Shown here: in pieces, positions 46,070 to 57,181 of the stretch
How the letters are laid out: every line of letters starts with the position of its first letter
How positions within the stretch are numbered: position 1 is the stretch's first letter
Assembly: GCF_900110965.1 (NCBI RefSeq)
Contig: NZ_FOFO01000015.1
Span: forward strand, 1-64,000
Reading direction: 5' to 3'
DNA from: Ectothiorhodospira magna
Lineage (GTDB): Bacteria; Pseudomonadota; Gammaproteobacteria; Ectothiorhodospirales; Ectothiorhodospiraceae
DNA: 64,000 nt
Program-made: the position numbers and the translations under genes
The notes under the pieces: generated by a model
The model's database searches: none
Told to the model about the DNA's origin: nothing
Seen by the model: only the letters and a program-made list of their open reading frames with translations

Positions 46070-47896
46070 ATGTCCAAGAAGGTAACGATTACTGATCTGA
46101 CCCTGCGTGACGGCCACCAGAGCCTGATCGCCACCCGCATGCGCACGGAAGACATGCTCCCCATCTGCGAGAAACTGGACGCGGTGGGATTCTGGTCCCT
46201 GGAAGTCTGGGGCGGCGCCACCTTCGATACCTGCCTGCGGTTTCTGAAGGAAGACCCGTGGGAGCGCCTGCGCAAGCTGCGCGAGGCCCTGCCCAACACC
46301 CCCTTGCAGATGCTGCTGCGGGGCCAGAACCTGCTGGGCTATCGCCATTACGCCGATGACGTGGTGCGGGATTTCGTCGCCCGCTGCGCCGACAACGGCA
46401 TGGACGTCTTCCGCATCTTCGATGCCATGAACGACACCCGCAACGTGCGCGTCTCCATCGAGGCGGTGAAAAAGGCGGGCAAGCACGCCCAGGGCGCCAT
46501 CAGCTACACCACCAGCCCGGTGCATACCCTGGACCAGTTCGTGACCATGGCCCGGGAGATGGTGGAGATGGGCTGCAACAGCATCGCCATCAAGGACATG
46601 GCGGGTCTGCTCACCCCCCGGGCCGCCGGCGAACTCACCGCCGCCCTGGTGGACGCAGTGAAGGTGCCCGTGCACCTGCATACCCACGCCACCGCGGGCC
46701 TGTCCGAGATGTGCCACCTCAAGGCCATCGAAAACGGCTGCAGCAACATCAATACCGCCATGTCCGCCTTTGCTGGCGGCACCAGCCATGCCCCCACCGA
46801 GAGCATGGTGGCGGCACTGCGGGATACCGAGTACGACACCGGCCTGGACCTGAACCTGCTGCAGGAGATCGGCTTCTATTTCCGCGAGATCCGCAAGAAA
46901 TACCACCAGTTCGAGAGCGAATACACCGGCGTGGATACCCGGGTGCAGACCACCCAGATCCCCGGCGGCATGATCTCCAACCTCATCAGCCAGCTCAAGG
47001 CCCAGGGCGCCCTGGACAAGGTGAACGCGGTGATGACCGAAATCCCGCGGGTGCGGGAGGATCTGGGCTATCCGCCCCTGGTCACCCCCACCTCCCAGAT
47101 CGTGGGCACCCAGGCGGTGATGAACGTCCTCACCGAGTCCCGCTACAAGACCATCACCAACGAGGTGAAGCTCTATCTGCAGGGCCGCTACGGCCGTACC
47201 CCCGGCCACGTCAACAGCGTGGTCCGGCAAAAGGCCATCGGCCACGCCGACGTCATCGAGTGCCGGCCGGCGGACCTGCTGGAGGACGAAATGGACGCCC
47301 TGCGCGGCCAGATCGGCGAACTGGCCCATTCCGAGGAAGACGTCCTCATCTATGCCATGTTCCCCGAGATCGGCCGGGAGTTCCTGGAACAGCGCCGCGA
47401 CGGCAAGCTGGTCCCCGAACCCCTGGAACCCCTGGGCGGCCAGGGCGAGGACAAGGTGGCCCCGGTGGAATTCAAGGCCACCCTGCACGGCGAGACCTAC
47501 CACATCAAGCTCACCGGCACCGGCCACAAGCGGGACCACATGCGTCCCTTCTACGTGACCGTGGACGGCATGCCGGAAGAGATCGTCATCGAGACCCTGG
47601 ACGAGATCCTGGTGGACGGGGACAACGGCGCCCGGCGCGGCGGTCCCCAGGGCAGCGGCCGCCCCCGGGCCACCAAGCCCGGCCATGTCACCACGTCCAT
47701 GCCGGGCACCATCATCGACGTGCTGGTCAAGGAAGGGGATACGGTCAAGCCCGGTGACGGCGTGTTGATCCTGGAGGCCATGAAGATGGAAACCGAGGTC
47801 CAGGCCCCGGTGGGTGGCGTGGTCAAGGCCATTCACGTGTCCAAGGGCGACAGCGTCAACCCGGATGATGCCCTGGTGGAAATCGAGGACGCCTGA
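46070..47896 (+). CDS. pycB: Pyruvate carboxylase subunit B / oxaloacetate decarboxylase alpha
   Basis: 608 residues. The carboxyltransferase TIM barrel starts [20 protein letters not shown], with the metal-ligand region [20 protein letters not shown] and catalytic lysine in [15 protein letters not shown]. The C-terminal biotinyl domain has the modified lysine in [14 protein letters not shown]. The same architecture is shared by OadA of sodium-pumping decarboxylases. No oadB or oadG gene is adjacent and a biotin carboxylase is, so carboxylation of pyruvate is favoured. It follows pycA by 18 bases and overlaps the Maf gene (TGATG). Confidence 0.9.
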   Translation: MSKKVTITDLTLRDGHQSLIATRMRTEDMLPICEKLDAVGFWSLEVWGGATFDTCLRFLKEDPWERLRKLREALPNTPLQMLLRGQNLLGYRHYADDVVRDFVARCADNGMDVFRIFDAMNDTRNVRVSIEAVKKAGKHAQGAISYTTSPVHTLDQFVTMAREMVEMGCNSIAIKDMAGLLTPRAAGELTAALVDAVKVPVHLHTHATAGLSEMCHLKAIENGCSNINTAMSAFAGGTSHAPTESMVAALRDTEYDTGLDLNLLQEIGFYFREIRKKYHQFESEYTGVDTRVQTTQIPGGMISNLISQLKAQGALDKVNAVMTEIPRVREDLGYPPLVTPTSQIVGTQAVMNVLTESRYKTITNEVKLYLQGRYGRTPGHVNSVVRQKAIGHADVIECRPADLLEDEMDALRGQIGELAHSEEDVLIYAMFPEIGREFLEQRRDGKLVPEPLEPLGGQGEDKVAPVEFKATLHGETYHIKLTGTGHKRDHMRPFYVTVDGMPEEIVIETLDEILVDGDNGARRGGPQGSGRPRATKPGHVTTSMPGTIIDVLVKEGDTVKPGDGVLILEAMKMETEVQAPVGGVVKAIHVSKGDSVNPDDALVEIEDA

Positions 47897-48507
47897 TGAC
47901 GCGGGCGCCACGCACCCTGGTTCTGGCTTCTACCTCACCGTTCCGGCGCGCGCTGCTGGAACGGCTGGGGTTGCCGTTTTCGACTTGCGCCCCGGACGTG
48001 GATGAGACCCCCCGGCCGGGGGAGCCTCCCGCGGCCATGGTAGCCCGCCTGGCCCGGGCCAAGGCGGAAGCGGTCCGGGACCGCTTTCCCGGGGCCCTCA
48101 TCATCGGCTCGGACCAGTGCGCGGAACTCGATGGAAAGATACTGGGCAAACCCGGCAATCATGAACGGGCCGTCGCCCAGTTGAGCGCGGCCTCGGGGCG
48201 CAGCGTGGCCTTTCATACCGGATTGTGCCTGCTGGATGCCGAAAGCGGTGAGAGACAGGAGGCAGTGGAGCCCTTCCGGGTACACTTTCGCACCCTGGGC
48301 CGGGAAGAGATCGAGGATTACGTGCGTCGGGAACAGCCCTACGGCTGCGCCGGCAGCTTCAAGTCGGAAGGTCTGGGGATTGCCCTGTTCGAGCGCCTGG
48401 AGGGGGATGACCCCACGGCCCTGATCGGGCTACCCCTGATTGCCCTGTGCCGAATGCTGGCCCAAGCCCACAGACCGGTACTCAATCCGGGGACTTTCCG
48501 CCGATGA
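47896..48507 (+). CDS. yceF: Maf-like nucleotide pyrophosphatase (YceF type)
   Basis: 203 residues. N-terminal [31 protein letters not shown] and the catalytic aspartate in [19 protein letters not shown], then [20 protein letters not shown] and LIGLPLIAL, are Maf marks. The YceF subgroup, which cleaves m7GTP, fits better than the YhdE dTTP/UTP group because of the S-D-Q-C-A-E-L-D-G pattern and neighbourhood of yceD/rpmF. ATG overlaps the pycB stop. Confidence 0.9.
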   Translation: MTRAPRTLVLASTSPFRRALLERLGLPFSTCAPDVDETPRPGEPPAAMVARLARAKAEAVRDRFPGALIIGSDQCAELDGKILGKPGNHERAVAQLSAASGRSVAFHTGLCLLDAESGERQEAVEPFRVHFRTLGREEIEDYVRREQPYGCAGSFKSEGLGIALFERLEGDDPTALIGLPLIALCRMLAQAHRPVLNPGTFRR

Positions 48508-48608
48508 TGATTGTGTCAAAGGGCGGATTTCATTAATCTGCCCAGCGCCTGGGCGCCCTGGCCGCCCGTCTTTCAGCCGCAACAGAAGAACACCCGGGAG
48601 TTTCAGAC

Positions 48609-49436
48609 ATGCAAGCCGAGGCCGGCCTCCGCGCCCGAGTGGGCGCCTTCATCGAATCGGCGCCAATCCAGCGCCTGATCATCACCCTGATCCTGATCAA
48701 TGCCGCCATTCTGGGTCTGGCCACCTCGCCTGCCCTGATGGAAAAAACCGGCCCCTGGCTGATGTATGCCGACCGGATCATTCTTGGAATATTTGTGGTG
48801 GAAATCCTGCTCAAGCTCTACGCCCAGGGCCTGAGCTTCTTCCGCCGCCCCTGGAACGTGTTTGATTTTTTGGTGATCACCATTGCCCTGATTCCCACCA
48901 CCGGCCCCCTGGCGGTACTGCGGGTGCTGCGCGTCCTGCGCCTGGTGTCCATGGTGCCCAAGCTGCGCTTCATCGTCGAGGCACTGCTCAAGGCCATTCC
49001 CGGCATCCTGTCCATTTTCGCCCTGCTGATCCTGCTGTTTTATGTGTTTGCAGTGATCGCCACCGGCCTGTTTGGTCAGGCTTACCCGGACTGGTTCGGC
49101 CATCTGGGACGGGCCATGTACACCCTGTTCCAGGTGATGACCCTGGAAAGCTGGTCCATGGGCATCTCCCGTCCCGTGATGGAAACCTTCCCCTGGGCCT
49201 GGCTGTTCTTCGTGCCTTTCATTCTGATTGCCACGTTCACCATGCTCAACCTATTCATCGCCATCATCGTGAATACCATGCAGTCCATGCAGGAGGAACA
49301 GCAGAAATTCGAGCATGAGGCCATCGGCGAGGTGGTACACGCGGAAAACGCCCAGCTCCATGAAGACCTCAAGGCCCTGCGCCAGGAAATAGCATCCCTG
49401 CGCCAGGAAATATCCCAATTGCGCCGGGAAGATTAG
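48609..49436 (+). CDS. Bacterial voltage-gated sodium channel (NaChBac/NavAe family)
   Basis: 275 residues, six transmembrane helices. S1 about 22-40, S2 about 52-72, S3 about 83-97. S4 is [19 protein letters not shown] with arginines at 105, 108 and 111; the place where NaChBac and NavAb have a fourth outer arginine is alanine 102, if aligned without gaps. S5 about 131-155, pore filter TLESWSM at 178-184 (the sodium-selective form), S6 about 199-224, then a C-terminal acidic neck and heptad coiled coil ([19 protein letters not shown]) for tetramer assembly. Close in pattern to channels of Alkalilimnicola. GGGAG lies 9 bases before the ATG. Neighbouring chemoreceptors fit a proposed role in motility and pH response. 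Confidence 0.93.
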   Translation: MQAEAGLRARVGAFIESAPIQRLIITLILINAAILGLATSPALMEKTGPWLMYADRIILGIFVVEILLKLYAQGLSFFRRPWNVFDFLVITIALIPTTGPLAVLRVLRVLRLVSMVPKLRFIVEALLKAIPGILSIFALLILLFYVFAVIATGLFGQAYPDWFGHLGRAMYTLFQVMTLESWSMGISRPVMETFPWAWLFFVPFILIATFTMLNLFIAIIVNTMQSMQEEQQKFEHEAIGEVVHAENAQLHEDLKALRQEIASLRQEISQLRRED

Positions 49437-49479
49437 CGGCGGATGGGGCGGTAATCGACCCATACATTGGAGGAGAAGC

Positions 49480-51432
49480 ATGACAAGACGCCTGGTACTT
49501 GCCGTGCTGCTGACCGGCGGAATATGCTTGTTGCTGGGTTTGTTCTATGTTCAATGGCTGCGCACTGCGCTTGAGCAGGAAGTTATTGAATATAATGGCA
49601 ATTATCTGGCCACCCTGCTGGAAGAACGCCTCAAGAGCAAGGAGGAATTCGGTATTGGGGTCAGTGTCATGCTGGCCCAGGATCCCGACCTCAGTGACGC
49701 CTATCTGTTCGGCAATCGGGATCAAAGCCATCAAATCCTCACGGATATCCTGGACACCTTCCGGACCACCACCAACTATCGGGGACTGAGGGTGCAGATC
49801 CATACCGAGGAAGGGATGTCCTGGCAACGTAGCTGGGCGCCGGACCAATTTGGTGATGATCTGCGTTTTCGATCCAGTATCCAAAGGATGCTCAGCGAAC
49901 AGCGGCCCTTCGCCACACTCAACGAAACGGGCCGGGCCGGTTACGCCATCCGCGCCCTGGCCCCCATCATGGAGGAGGGGGTGTACCGTGGCAGTCTGGA
50001 GTTGTTGCAAGGGGTGGGAAGCATCAGTCGGGATTTCGAGGCCGATGGCGCCGCCTATATTCTGCTGTTATCGCCCAATGCCCTGGAAGATAGCCCTGGT
50101 ATTGCCGGTAACCGGCGTGTCGGGGAGTATTTCGTCGCCAATAATGCCTGGTTCAATGCCTATACCATGGCGTTCGCCGAAACCCTGGACCTGGCCCGGT
50201 TGCGGGCTGACGGTCATGATCTGGGGCAGAGCTGGTTTGGGGTTCGGGTCCCCGTGATCAACGACCGGGGAGAAACCATCGGAATGCATGTGATCGGTAT
50301 GCCCGCCGAGGTACTGCGGGAACAGATCACCGATGCCACGCGGTCTGCATGGATGTTTCTTGGCCTGATCGCCCTGTTGGTGATCCTGATGGGACCGATC
50401 ATTGCACTGCTGGTGCAGCGCAGCATAGTACGTCCCATCCGCAATAGTGTGCATTGCATCCGTCGCATGGAGCAGGACATGGACCTGCGGTTGCCGGTCC
50501 AGGGCAATGACGAACTGGCGGTGCTCTCCCGCTCCTTCAATCACTATGCAGATAACCTGCAGGACATCCTGGGGCGAATCTCCAAAACCTCCACCACCTT
50601 GAGCGGTGCAGCCGATGCCCTGGTGAGCCATTCCCGGCAAGGGCTGGATCTGGTCAGGCAGCAGCAGCAGGAAACCCAGTTGGTGGCCTCCGCCAGTGTG
50701 GAAATGGCGGCTTCTGCCAGCGAAATGTCCCAACATGCACAAAGTACCCAGGATGCCGCAGAAGAGGCCTTGTCCTCTGCCGAGAACGGGATTCGCCTGG
50801 TGGCGGATACCGCCAATGCCATCGAGGCCCTGGCAGCCAACATGCGAGGCATGCTGGATGTCATCCAGCGTCTGGATCAGGGAAGCCAGAGTATCGGCAA
50901 GGTACTGGAGACCATTGCGGAAATTGCCGATCAGACCAATCTGCTGGCCTTGAATGCGGCCATCGAAGCAGCCCGGGCTGGAGAACATGGGCGGGGATTT
51001 GCCGTGGTGGCCGATGAAGTTCGTCGGCTGGCCAGCAAGACCCAGAATTCCACCAGCGAGATCTATGCCATCATCAAGGAGTTGCAAAGCTCCGTATCCG
51101 ATGTGACCGACGCCATTGACCGGGGACAGACCGAGGCGGAAACCTGTGTTTCCCGTGCCCATGAAGCCAGTGACAGTCTGGGGGCCATCAAGCAGACGGT
51201 GGCCGGGGTAAACGAACAGGGCACCCAGATCGCGCTGTCAGCCCGTGAGCAGAATCATGTGGCCGACGAGGTGAGCCGGAATATTGTTCGCATCAACACC
51301 CTGGCCGATGATAATGGCCAGGCAGCCGAACAGGTTCTGGAGATTGCCCAACGCCTTGAGGCCAGTGCGGATGATCTCAAGCAGTTGCTTGCAGCCCAAC
51401 TGGCCCGACCAGCAGGCGCTGTCGCCAGGTAA
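49480..51432 (+). CDS. Methyl-accepting chemotaxis protein with large periplasmic sensor
   Basis: 650 residues. TM1 about 5-25; a large periplasmic sensor of about 265 residues (26-289), double-Cache-like in size; TM2 about 290-313 ([20 protein letters not shown]). HAMP follows ([16 protein letters not shown]), then the signalling hairpin with tip [20 protein letters not shown] near residues 475-495. No tethering pentapeptide is visible at the C terminus. A strong GGAGGAG site precedes the ATG by 5 bases. It lies 43 bases after the sodium channel gene and may share its transcript. Confidence 0.88.
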   Translation: MTRRLVLAVLLTGGICLLLGLFYVQWLRTALEQEVIEYNGNYLATLLEERLKSKEEFGIGVSVMLAQDPDLSDAYLFGNRDQSHQILTDILDTFRTTTNYRGLRVQIHTEEGMSWQRSWAPDQFGDDLRFRSSIQRMLSEQRPFATLNETGRAGYAIRALAPIMEEGVYRGSLELLQGVGSISRDFEADGAAYILLLSPNALEDSPGIAGNRRVGEYFVANNAWFNAYTMAFAETLDLARLRADGHDLGQSWFGVRVPVINDRGETIGMHVIGMPAEVLREQITDATRSAWMFLGLIALLVILMGPIIALLVQRSIVRPIRNSVHCIRRMEQDMDLRLPVQGNDELAVLSRSFNHYADNLQDILGRISKTSTTLSGAADALVSHSRQGLDLVRQQQQETQLVASASVEMAASASEMSQHAQSTQDAAEEALSSAENGIRLVADTANAIEALAANMRGMLDVIQRLDQGSQSIGKVLETIAEIADQTNLLALNAAIEAARAGEHGRGFAVVADEVRRLASKTQNSTSEIYAIIKELQSSVSDVTDAIDRGQTEAETCVSRAHEASDSLGAIKQTVAGVNEQGTQIALSAREQNHVADEVSRNIVRINTLADDNGQAAEQVLEIAQRLEASADDLKQLLAAQLARPAGAVAR

Positions 51433-51501
51433 CGGGGAGATGCCCATTTTGCCCAGGCATGGCGTACCATAACAGCCTCGAAGCATTTTTCCGGGATTGA
51501 A

Positions 51502-53172
51502 ATGATGACCGATCAAACCCCTCAGGATTCTTCCCCCACCTGGCTGGCGCTCCACGTCGACGAGGAAGATCACCGGCTCATTGCCCGTGTCACTGCCCTG
51601 CCGGAGCAGGGCGCCGCTTCGGCCGCTGTCATGGAACACATCACCAATGCGGGGTTTGGCACCTGGGTCATATCCGATAGCGCCATTAAGGATCTGGTCA
51701 ATGCTGTGGCCAAGGCAGACCCCTCCCTGGATCAGCGGACCTTCTGTCTGGCTCGACGCCATGACGGTAAATTTAACCTGACCATAGACCCAAAACGGGA
51801 GCAGGTGGTCTTGAACATCGAACCACCACGAGGTGGCCAGCCGGTGACCGAGGTGATGGTACGGGAAAGAATGGCCGCCAAAAGTGTGGTCCACGGCATT
51901 GACGAAGATGCCTTGACCCGGGCTGTGCTGCTGGGGGAACAAGACCCCATGGAGGTGGTCATTGCCCGCGCCACCCCACCGGCCCATGGTAGCGATACGG
52001 TGTTTGAATCCCTGATCCCCAAGGCCCGGCGCCGGATGCCCCATATTGATGAGCGAGGTCGGGCAGATTACCGGGATTTGGGAGAGGTGCCCCAGGTCAA
52101 ACCCGGCACCCCTCTGGTGCGCCGACATCCGGCCACGGCGGGCGTCCCTGGGGTCAACGTTCTGGGGCAGGCGATTCCGGCCCGCTCTGGCCGGGAGTTT
52201 CCCTTTTCCAGCAAGCTGCGCAACGTGGTTCCCAGCGCCGATGACCCTGCGGTGCTGGAGTCCACCCTCCATGGCATACCGGTGCTGATTCCCCGTGGGG
52301 CCATGGTGGAAGAATCCCTGGAAGTGGACAAGGTGGACCTGTCTTCGGGCAACCTCAGCTTTGAAGGCAGTGTATTGATCCGGGGTGATGTGGTCTCCGG
52401 TATGAAGGTGACCGCCAGTGGTGACATTCTGGTCAACGGCATGGTGGAAGGTGCAATACTGGAAGCCGGCGGAGATATTCAGATCAAGCGAGGCGTGGTT
52501 GGCCAATTGCATCAGGATGAGACCCATGAAGGCAAGTCCCGCCCCACCGCACGGCTCAAGGCCAAGGGCACGGTCAGTTCCCGATTCATCGAAAATGCCT
52601 GGGTAGAAGCAGACCATGTGCTCATCCATGAGCAGATGGTCCATTGCCAGATCAGTGCCACCCATGAGGTGACGGTGGGCGGCACCGGGGCACGTAAAGG
52701 ACAGATCGTGGGTGGCTCCATCCGGGCTGGAGAACAGATTGAATGCCACATGCTCGGTTCCCCCACAGCACCCCAAACCCAGGTGGTGGTGGGCGCTGAT
52801 CCCAAGCTGCGGGATCAGCTGGCAGAACTGGAGCAACGCCTCGATGCACAGCATCATCTGGCAGAGGAATTGGTGCGTACCCTGAATTTTGTCCAGCAAC
52901 ATCCTGAACGGGTCGCGGCGGACTTCAAGACTCGTGCCACCAATACCCTGGCCGAGGTGGAAGGCCATGTGCAGGAACTGGAGCAGGAAAAAGCGCAGTT
53001 GCTGGAACAGATGGCGCGTTTTCAGGATGCCACCATTGTGGTCCAGCGGCGGATCTACAGTGGGGTTGAAGTCTGCATTGGCGACAAGGTCAGACGGATT
53101 GAAGCAGAAACACTAGGGGGGGTATTCAAGTTGCAGGAGGGTGAAGTCATCCTGGACCATGCGCCTGGATGA
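51502..53172 (+). CDS. DUF342 / FapA family protein
   Basis: 556 residues, no membrane segment. After an N-terminal region of about 180 residues comes the DUF342 repeat-rich beta-helix (ESLEVDKVDLSSGNLSFEGS, VLIRGDVVSGMKVTASGDIL, VEGAILEAGGDIQIKRGVVG), then a coiled coil (about 430-510) and a short terminal strand region ending VILDHAPG. The motif TPLVRRHPATAGVPGVNVLG is the family core. FapA (flagellar assembly protein A) in Vibrio affects polar flagellum assembly and links to chemotaxis; a similar role is plausible here between chemoreceptor genes. GGGATTG precedes the start; a second ATG follows immediately. Confidence 0.85.
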   Translation: MMTDQTPQDSSPTWLALHVDEEDHRLIARVTALPEQGAASAAVMEHITNAGFGTWVISDSAIKDLVNAVAKADPSLDQRTFCLARRHDGKFNLTIDPKREQVVLNIEPPRGGQPVTEVMVRERMAAKSVVHGIDEDALTRAVLLGEQDPMEVVIARATPPAHGSDTVFESLIPKARRRMPHIDERGRADYRDLGEVPQVKPGTPLVRRHPATAGVPGVNVLGQAIPARSGREFPFSSKLRNVVPSADDPAVLESTLHGIPVLIPRGAMVEESLEVDKVDLSSGNLSFEGSVLIRGDVVSGMKVTASGDILVNGMVEGAILEAGGDIQIKRGVVGQLHQDETHEGKSRPTARLKAKGTVSSRFIENAWVEADHVLIHEQMVHCQISATHEVTVGGTGARKGQIVGGSIRAGEQIECHMLGSPTAPQTQVVVGADPKLRDQLAELEQRLDAQHHLAEELVRTLNFVQQHPERVAADFKTRATNTLAEVEGHVQELEQEKAQLLEQMARFQDATIVVQRRIYSGVEVCIGDKVRRIEAETLGGVFKLQEGEVILDHAPG

Positions 53173-53267
53173 TCCCTCGCACCGGATGTTTTCATCCACC
53201 AGAGTGGTCTCTTGGTTAGAATCGACACCGTACTGTCCATCTATCGCCAACAAGGGAGCAATAATTC

Positions 53268-53840
53268 GTGACTGTCGTACTCGTTCTGGGCTTGATGATG
53301 TTTTTGGGGGTACATTCCCTGCGTATTTTTGCCGATGACTGGCGCAGCGCACGCATTGCGCAATGGGGAGAAAAGGGCTGGATGGCCTTTGCCGGCGCGG
53401 TCTCCCTGGTGGGTTTTATCCTGATCATCTGGGGCTATGCCCAGGCCGGTCCCATTCATGTGTGGTCTCCTCCGGCATGGCTGCACCATGTCACCGCCCT
53501 GTTATCCCTGCTGTCCTTGATCATTCTGGCTGCCGCCTTTGTGCCGAACAACCACATCAAGGCAGCGGTCAAGCATCCCATGGTCATTGCGGTCAAAACC
53601 TGGGCGGCGGGTCATCTGCTCTATAACGGCATGCTGGCGGATATCCTGCTGTTTGGAGGCTTCCTGGTGTGGTCCGTGCTGTGTTTCCGTTCCCTGCGCC
53701 AACGTGATCAGGCTCAGGGTTTTGTCCCCGTTGCCGCTAACATCAAAGGAACCGCAGTGACGGTCGTAGCTGGTCTGATCGGTTACCTGGCGTTCGCCTT
53801 CTTCCTCCATGAGTGGCTGATCGGCGTGCCCGTCAGATAA
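53268..53840 (+). CDS. NnrU-like membrane protein
   Basis: 190 residues with about five hydrophobic helices (VLVLGLMMFLGVHSLRIF, WMAFAGAVSLVGFILIIWGY, LLSLLSLIILAAAFV and two C-terminal). The segments WRSARIAQWGEKGWM, HPMVIAVKTWAAGHLLYNG and DILLFGGFLVWSVLCFRS match NnrU, a protein linked to nitrite/nitric oxide reduction and related to NnrU/methanethiol-transferase-like (MddA) proteins. No denitrification genes lie nearby. GTG start with GGGAG about 11 bases upstream. Confidence 0.82.
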   Translation: MTVVLVLGLMMFLGVHSLRIFADDWRSARIAQWGEKGWMAFAGAVSLVGFILIIWGYAQAGPIHVWSPPAWLHHVTALLSLLSLIILAAAFVPNNHIKAAVKHPMVIAVKTWAAGHLLYNGMLADILLFGGFLVWSVLCFRSLRQRDQAQGFVPVAANIKGTAVTVVAGLIGYLAFAFFLHEWLIGVPVR

Positions 53841-54023
53841 TCCTCAGCCCCCCCAATCAAGGACATCCCTGTCTGCCATAGGCCAGGGATGATCCTGTCC
53901 CGTCATTGCGGCAAACATGCCCCGCGCCGCGCAAGCGGGAGCCGGTTGCTCATAATTTCCCGGGGGAGCGGGCCTCAAGGCCCTGTCGCCGGACCTGTCA
54001 AGGTTCTGTTCTGGAGCGTTGAG

Positions 54024-55604
54024 ATGAAGAAGAATTTCCCGATCACCGGCAGGGAAAGCACCTACGGCGAAAAGGCCAACATTCTCTCCACCACAAATCT
54101 CAAGGGCGCCATCACCTACGTTAACGAAGATTTTGTCCAGATCAGCGGCTTTGCAGAAGATGAACTGCTGGGCAAAAATCACAACATTGTGCGCCACCCC
54201 GAAATGCCCCCGGCAGCCTTTGCCGATTTATGGTCCAGCCTCAAGGCGGGGCGAGCCTGGATGGGCATGGTCAAAAATCGCTGTAAAAACGGGGATCATT
54301 ACTGGGTCAGTGCCTTTGTCATGCCCATCAAGCACGACGGAGAGATCAAGGAATACCAGTCCGTGCGGACCCGCCCCGCCCGCTATCTGGTGAATCGCGC
54401 CACCGATGTTTACGGTCAGTTGATGGCCAATACCCCTCCCTTGGCCATGAAACTGCCGATACCTGGGCTGCAATCCCGTCTGCTGGCAGGCACGGTGCTG
54501 GTGGGTCTGATGGTATTGATCGGCGCACTCTGGCTGGGCACGCCACCCACCGTGGCTCTGGTGACCCTGGGGCCGGCGGTCCTGTTGGGCCTGTTGTCAA
54601 TCGGGTGGCAACTTCATCCCCTGTCGGCTCTGGGGCAACGATCCCGGGAAGTGGCCGTCAACCCCCTGGGACAATATATCTACACCCAACGCCGGGATGT
54701 GCTGGGTGAAATCGAGTTTGCCCTGTGTATGCTGCAATCCGAACAGGGCGCTGCGGTGGGCCGGGTGGCCGATGCCGCCGCCCATCTGGCTCGTCAGGCG
54801 GATCTCATGGTGGAGACGGTCCAGTCCTCCACCGCCCAGATTCTCCGGCAGCAGGCAGAAACCGATCAGGTGGCCACGGCAGTGACCCAAATGGCGGCCA
54901 GTGTACAGGAAGTGGCCCGTAACGCCGCCAGTACTGCCGAGGCGGCGGATCTGGCCGATAGCAACTCCGGCCATGGCCGGCAGGTGGTGGCTGCCACGGG
55001 GGAGTCGATTCGGCATCTGGCCGAGGAAGTCAGCCGGGCAACGGCGGTCATTCAGGAGCTGGAACACAGCAGTGGGGAAATCAGTGCCGTACTGGATGTG
55101 ATCCGGGGGATTGCCGAACAAACCAATCTGCTGGCCCTCAACGCGGCCATTGAAGCGGCCCGGGCCGGGGAACATGGCCGGGGTTTTGCGGTGGTGGCTG
55201 ATGAGGTCCGCAGTCTGGCCAGCCGGACCCAGAGTTCCACCCAGGAAATTCAGGGCATGATCGAAAAACTCCAGGCGGGCGCCCGGCGGTCGGTCAATGT
55301 GATGCGCGAGAGTCTTGAGCAGGCAGAAAAAAGCAGTCATCAAGCCCAGGAAGCGGCAACATCTCTGGATGCCATTAGCCGTGATGTGAAATCGATCACT
55401 GACATGAGTACCCAGATTGCTACGGCGGTAAACGAGCAAAGTCTGGTCAGTGAGGAAATCAACCGCAGTATCACCCGCATCCGGGAAGCTGCCGACAGCA
55501 ATGCCAGGGACAGCCGCAACATCGAAGCACTGGCTGTTGGTGTGGCAGGACTGGCCGAGGAACTGCGATTGTTGGCGACTCATTTCTGGGAAAAACCGCG
55601 ATGA
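54024..55604 (+). CDS. PAS-containing chemoreceptor (Aer-like), copy 1
   Basis: 526 residues. A cytoplasmic N-terminal PAS domain (about 20-120: [53 protein letters not shown]) matches Aer, where FAD in the PAS pocket senses redox or oxygen. Two adjacent helices around 155-195 anchor it. The signalling hairpin has [20 protein letters not shown]. The start MKKNFPITG has GGAG 8 bases upstream; the open frame extends upstream but without similarity. Its stop overlaps the start of a same-length paralogue, so the pair is coupled. Confidence 0.9.
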   Translation: MKKNFPITGRESTYGEKANILSTTNLKGAITYVNEDFVQISGFAEDELLGKNHNIVRHPEMPPAAFADLWSSLKAGRAWMGMVKNRCKNGDHYWVSAFVMPIKHDGEIKEYQSVRTRPARYLVNRATDVYGQLMANTPPLAMKLPIPGLQSRLLAGTVLVGLMVLIGALWLGTPPTVALVTLGPAVLLGLLSIGWQLHPLSALGQRSREVAVNPLGQYIYTQRRDVLGEIEFALCMLQSEQGAAVGRVADAAAHLARQADLMVETVQSSTAQILRQQAETDQVATAVTQMAASVQEVARNAASTAEAADLADSNSGHGRQVVAATGESIRHLAEEVSRATAVIQELEHSSGEISAVLDVIRGIAEQTNLLALNAAIEAARAGEHGRGFAVVADEVRSLASRTQSSTQEIQGMIEKLQAGARRSVNVMRESLEQAEKSSHQAQEAATSLDAISRDVKSITDMSTQIATAVNEQSLVSEEINRSITRIREAADSNARDSRNIEALAVGVAGLAEELRLLATHFWEKPR

Positions 55605-57181
55605 AAAAAAATTTACCGGTCACCGGCAAGGAAAAGACCTTTTCCAGTCAGGTCAACATTCTGTCTACCACGGATCTCAAGGGCATCATCACCGATGTCA
55701 ATGATGATTTCATCGAGATCAGCGGCTATACCGAAGCCGAATTGCTCAACAAGAACCATAATATCCTGCGCCATCCAGACATGCCGCCGGCAGCCTTCCA
55801 GAATCTGTGGGATAGCCTCAAGGCCGGCAAGAGCTGGATGGGACTGGTCAAGAACCGCTGCAAGAACGGGGACCATTACTGGGTCAATGCCTATGTGACC
55901 CCGATCCAACGGGAAGGGAAGGTGGTGGAATATCAATCGGTACGGACCCGCCCCAGCCGGGAACTGATCAACCGGGCCGAAACCCTCTACGCTAAAGTCA
56001 TGGCCGGAAATCTGCCGTTGGCCCTGAAACTGCCCCTGCCGGGTGTGCGGGAGCGGCTGCTGATACTCATCATCGGGGCCGGCCTGACGGGTATGGGGCT
56101 GGGGTTCTGGCTGGGGGGGAGCGGATGGCAGGTGGCATTGCCTGGGCTGGGTTTTATCCTCCTGGCCAGCGCCTGGACCTGGTTTAGTCTGGCCCCCCTG
56201 ATCCGTCTGCGCAACCGGACCCGGAAAGTGGTTCATAACCCCCTGTGCCAATTTGTATACACCGGACGCACGGACGAGTACGGAGAAATTGATTTTGCAT
56301 TGCGGATGCTCTCTGCCGAGACCGGAGCGGCAGTGGGCCGGGTGGCCGAAGCAGCCAAGCGACTGGCCGGACAGATTCAGGAGATGGTGGCCAGTGTGGA
56401 GAAGTCCCGCCGGGAGATTTTGGCCCAGCAGGCCGAAACAGAACAGGTGGCCACCGCAGTGAATCAGATGAGCGCCAGCGTACACGAAGTGGCCCTCAGT
56501 GCCGGGCATACCGCCACTGCGGCGGAACATGCCGACAACGGTGCCAGTGCGGGGCGCCAGGTGGTGGTGGACACCGGAAAAGCCATCGGCCACCTGGCTC
56601 GGGAAGTGGATCAGGCCACCCAACTGATCCACGAACTGCAGACCCACAGTGACGAAATCAGCACCGTGGTGGAGGTGATTCAAGGGATTGCCGAGCAGAC
56701 CAACTTGCTGGCCCTGAACGCGGCCATCGAGGCGGCCAGGGCAGGGGAGGAGGGTCGAGGATTTGCCGTGGTGGCCGATGAGGTCCGCAACCTGGCCTCC
56801 CGGACCCAGAAGTCCACCCGTGAAATCCAGGCCATGATCGAAAAACTGCAGGCAGGTGCCCAGTCGTCGGTGCAGGTGATGGGACAAAGCCGGGAACAGG
56901 CGGAGCGGTGCGTGACCCAGGCCGAGGAGGCTGCTGAATCCCTGGAATCCATCACCCGCAGTGTGGGCGCCATCACCGAGATGAGCATCCAGATTGCCAC
57001 CGCCGTCAACCAGCAGAGCACGGTGAGCGAAGACATCAACCGCAGTGTCACCCAGATCCGCCATAGTTCCGAGGATAATGCAGATGCCATCCTCAAGATC
57101 GAACAGGCCGCCGGTGAGCTGGCAAAGCTGTCACAACATCTGGAACTGCTGGCGCAGCAGTTCTGGGACCGGATTCACTGA
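55601..57181 (+). CDS. PAS-containing chemoreceptor (Aer-like), copy 2
   Basis: 526 residues, the same length and layout as the gene just upstream: PAS ([53 protein letters not shown]), paired hydrophobic segment (about 155-200), and hairpin tip [20 protein letters not shown]. The two are clearly tandem duplicates that have diverged most in the membrane segment and the linker after it. The ATG overlaps the stop of copy 1 (ATGA). It is convergent with the RuBisCO-like gene and overlaps its end by 7 bases. Confidence 0.9.
   Translation: MKKNLPVTGKEKTFSSQVNILSTTDLKGIITDVNDDFIEISGYTEAELLNKNHNILRHPDMPPAAFQNLWDSLKAGKSWMGLVKNRCKNGDHYWVNAYVTPIQREGKVVEYQSVRTRPSRELINRAETLYAKVMAGNLPLALKLPLPGVRERLLILIIGAGLTGMGLGFWLGGSGWQVALPGLGFILLASAWTWFSLAPLIRLRNRTRKVVHNPLCQFVYTGRTDEYGEIDFALRMLSAETGAAVGRVAEAAKRLAGQIQEMVASVEKSRREILAQQAETEQVATAVNQMSASVHEVALSAGHTATAAEHADNGASAGRQVVVDTGKAIGHLAREVDQATQLIHELQTHSDEISTVVEVIQGIAEQTNLLALNAAIEAARAGEEGRGFAVVADEVRNLASRTQKSTREIQAMIEKLQAGAQSSVQVMGQSREQAERCVTQAEEAAESLESITRSVGAITEMSIQIATAVNQQSTVSEDINRSVTQIRHSSEDNADAILKIEQAAGELAKLSQHLELLAQQFWDRIH

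Noticed and set aside
46070-47896. Sodium-pumping oxaloacetate decarboxylase alpha subunit
   Set aside because: No beta or gamma membrane subunit genes are adjacent, and a biotin carboxylase gene is directly upstream, so pyruvate carboxylase is the better call.
45674-47911. Open frame of about 745 codons antisense to pycA/pycB
   Set aside because: Same mirror effect: the translation is His/Gly/Leu-rich without motifs, while the plus strand encodes complete carboxylase domains.
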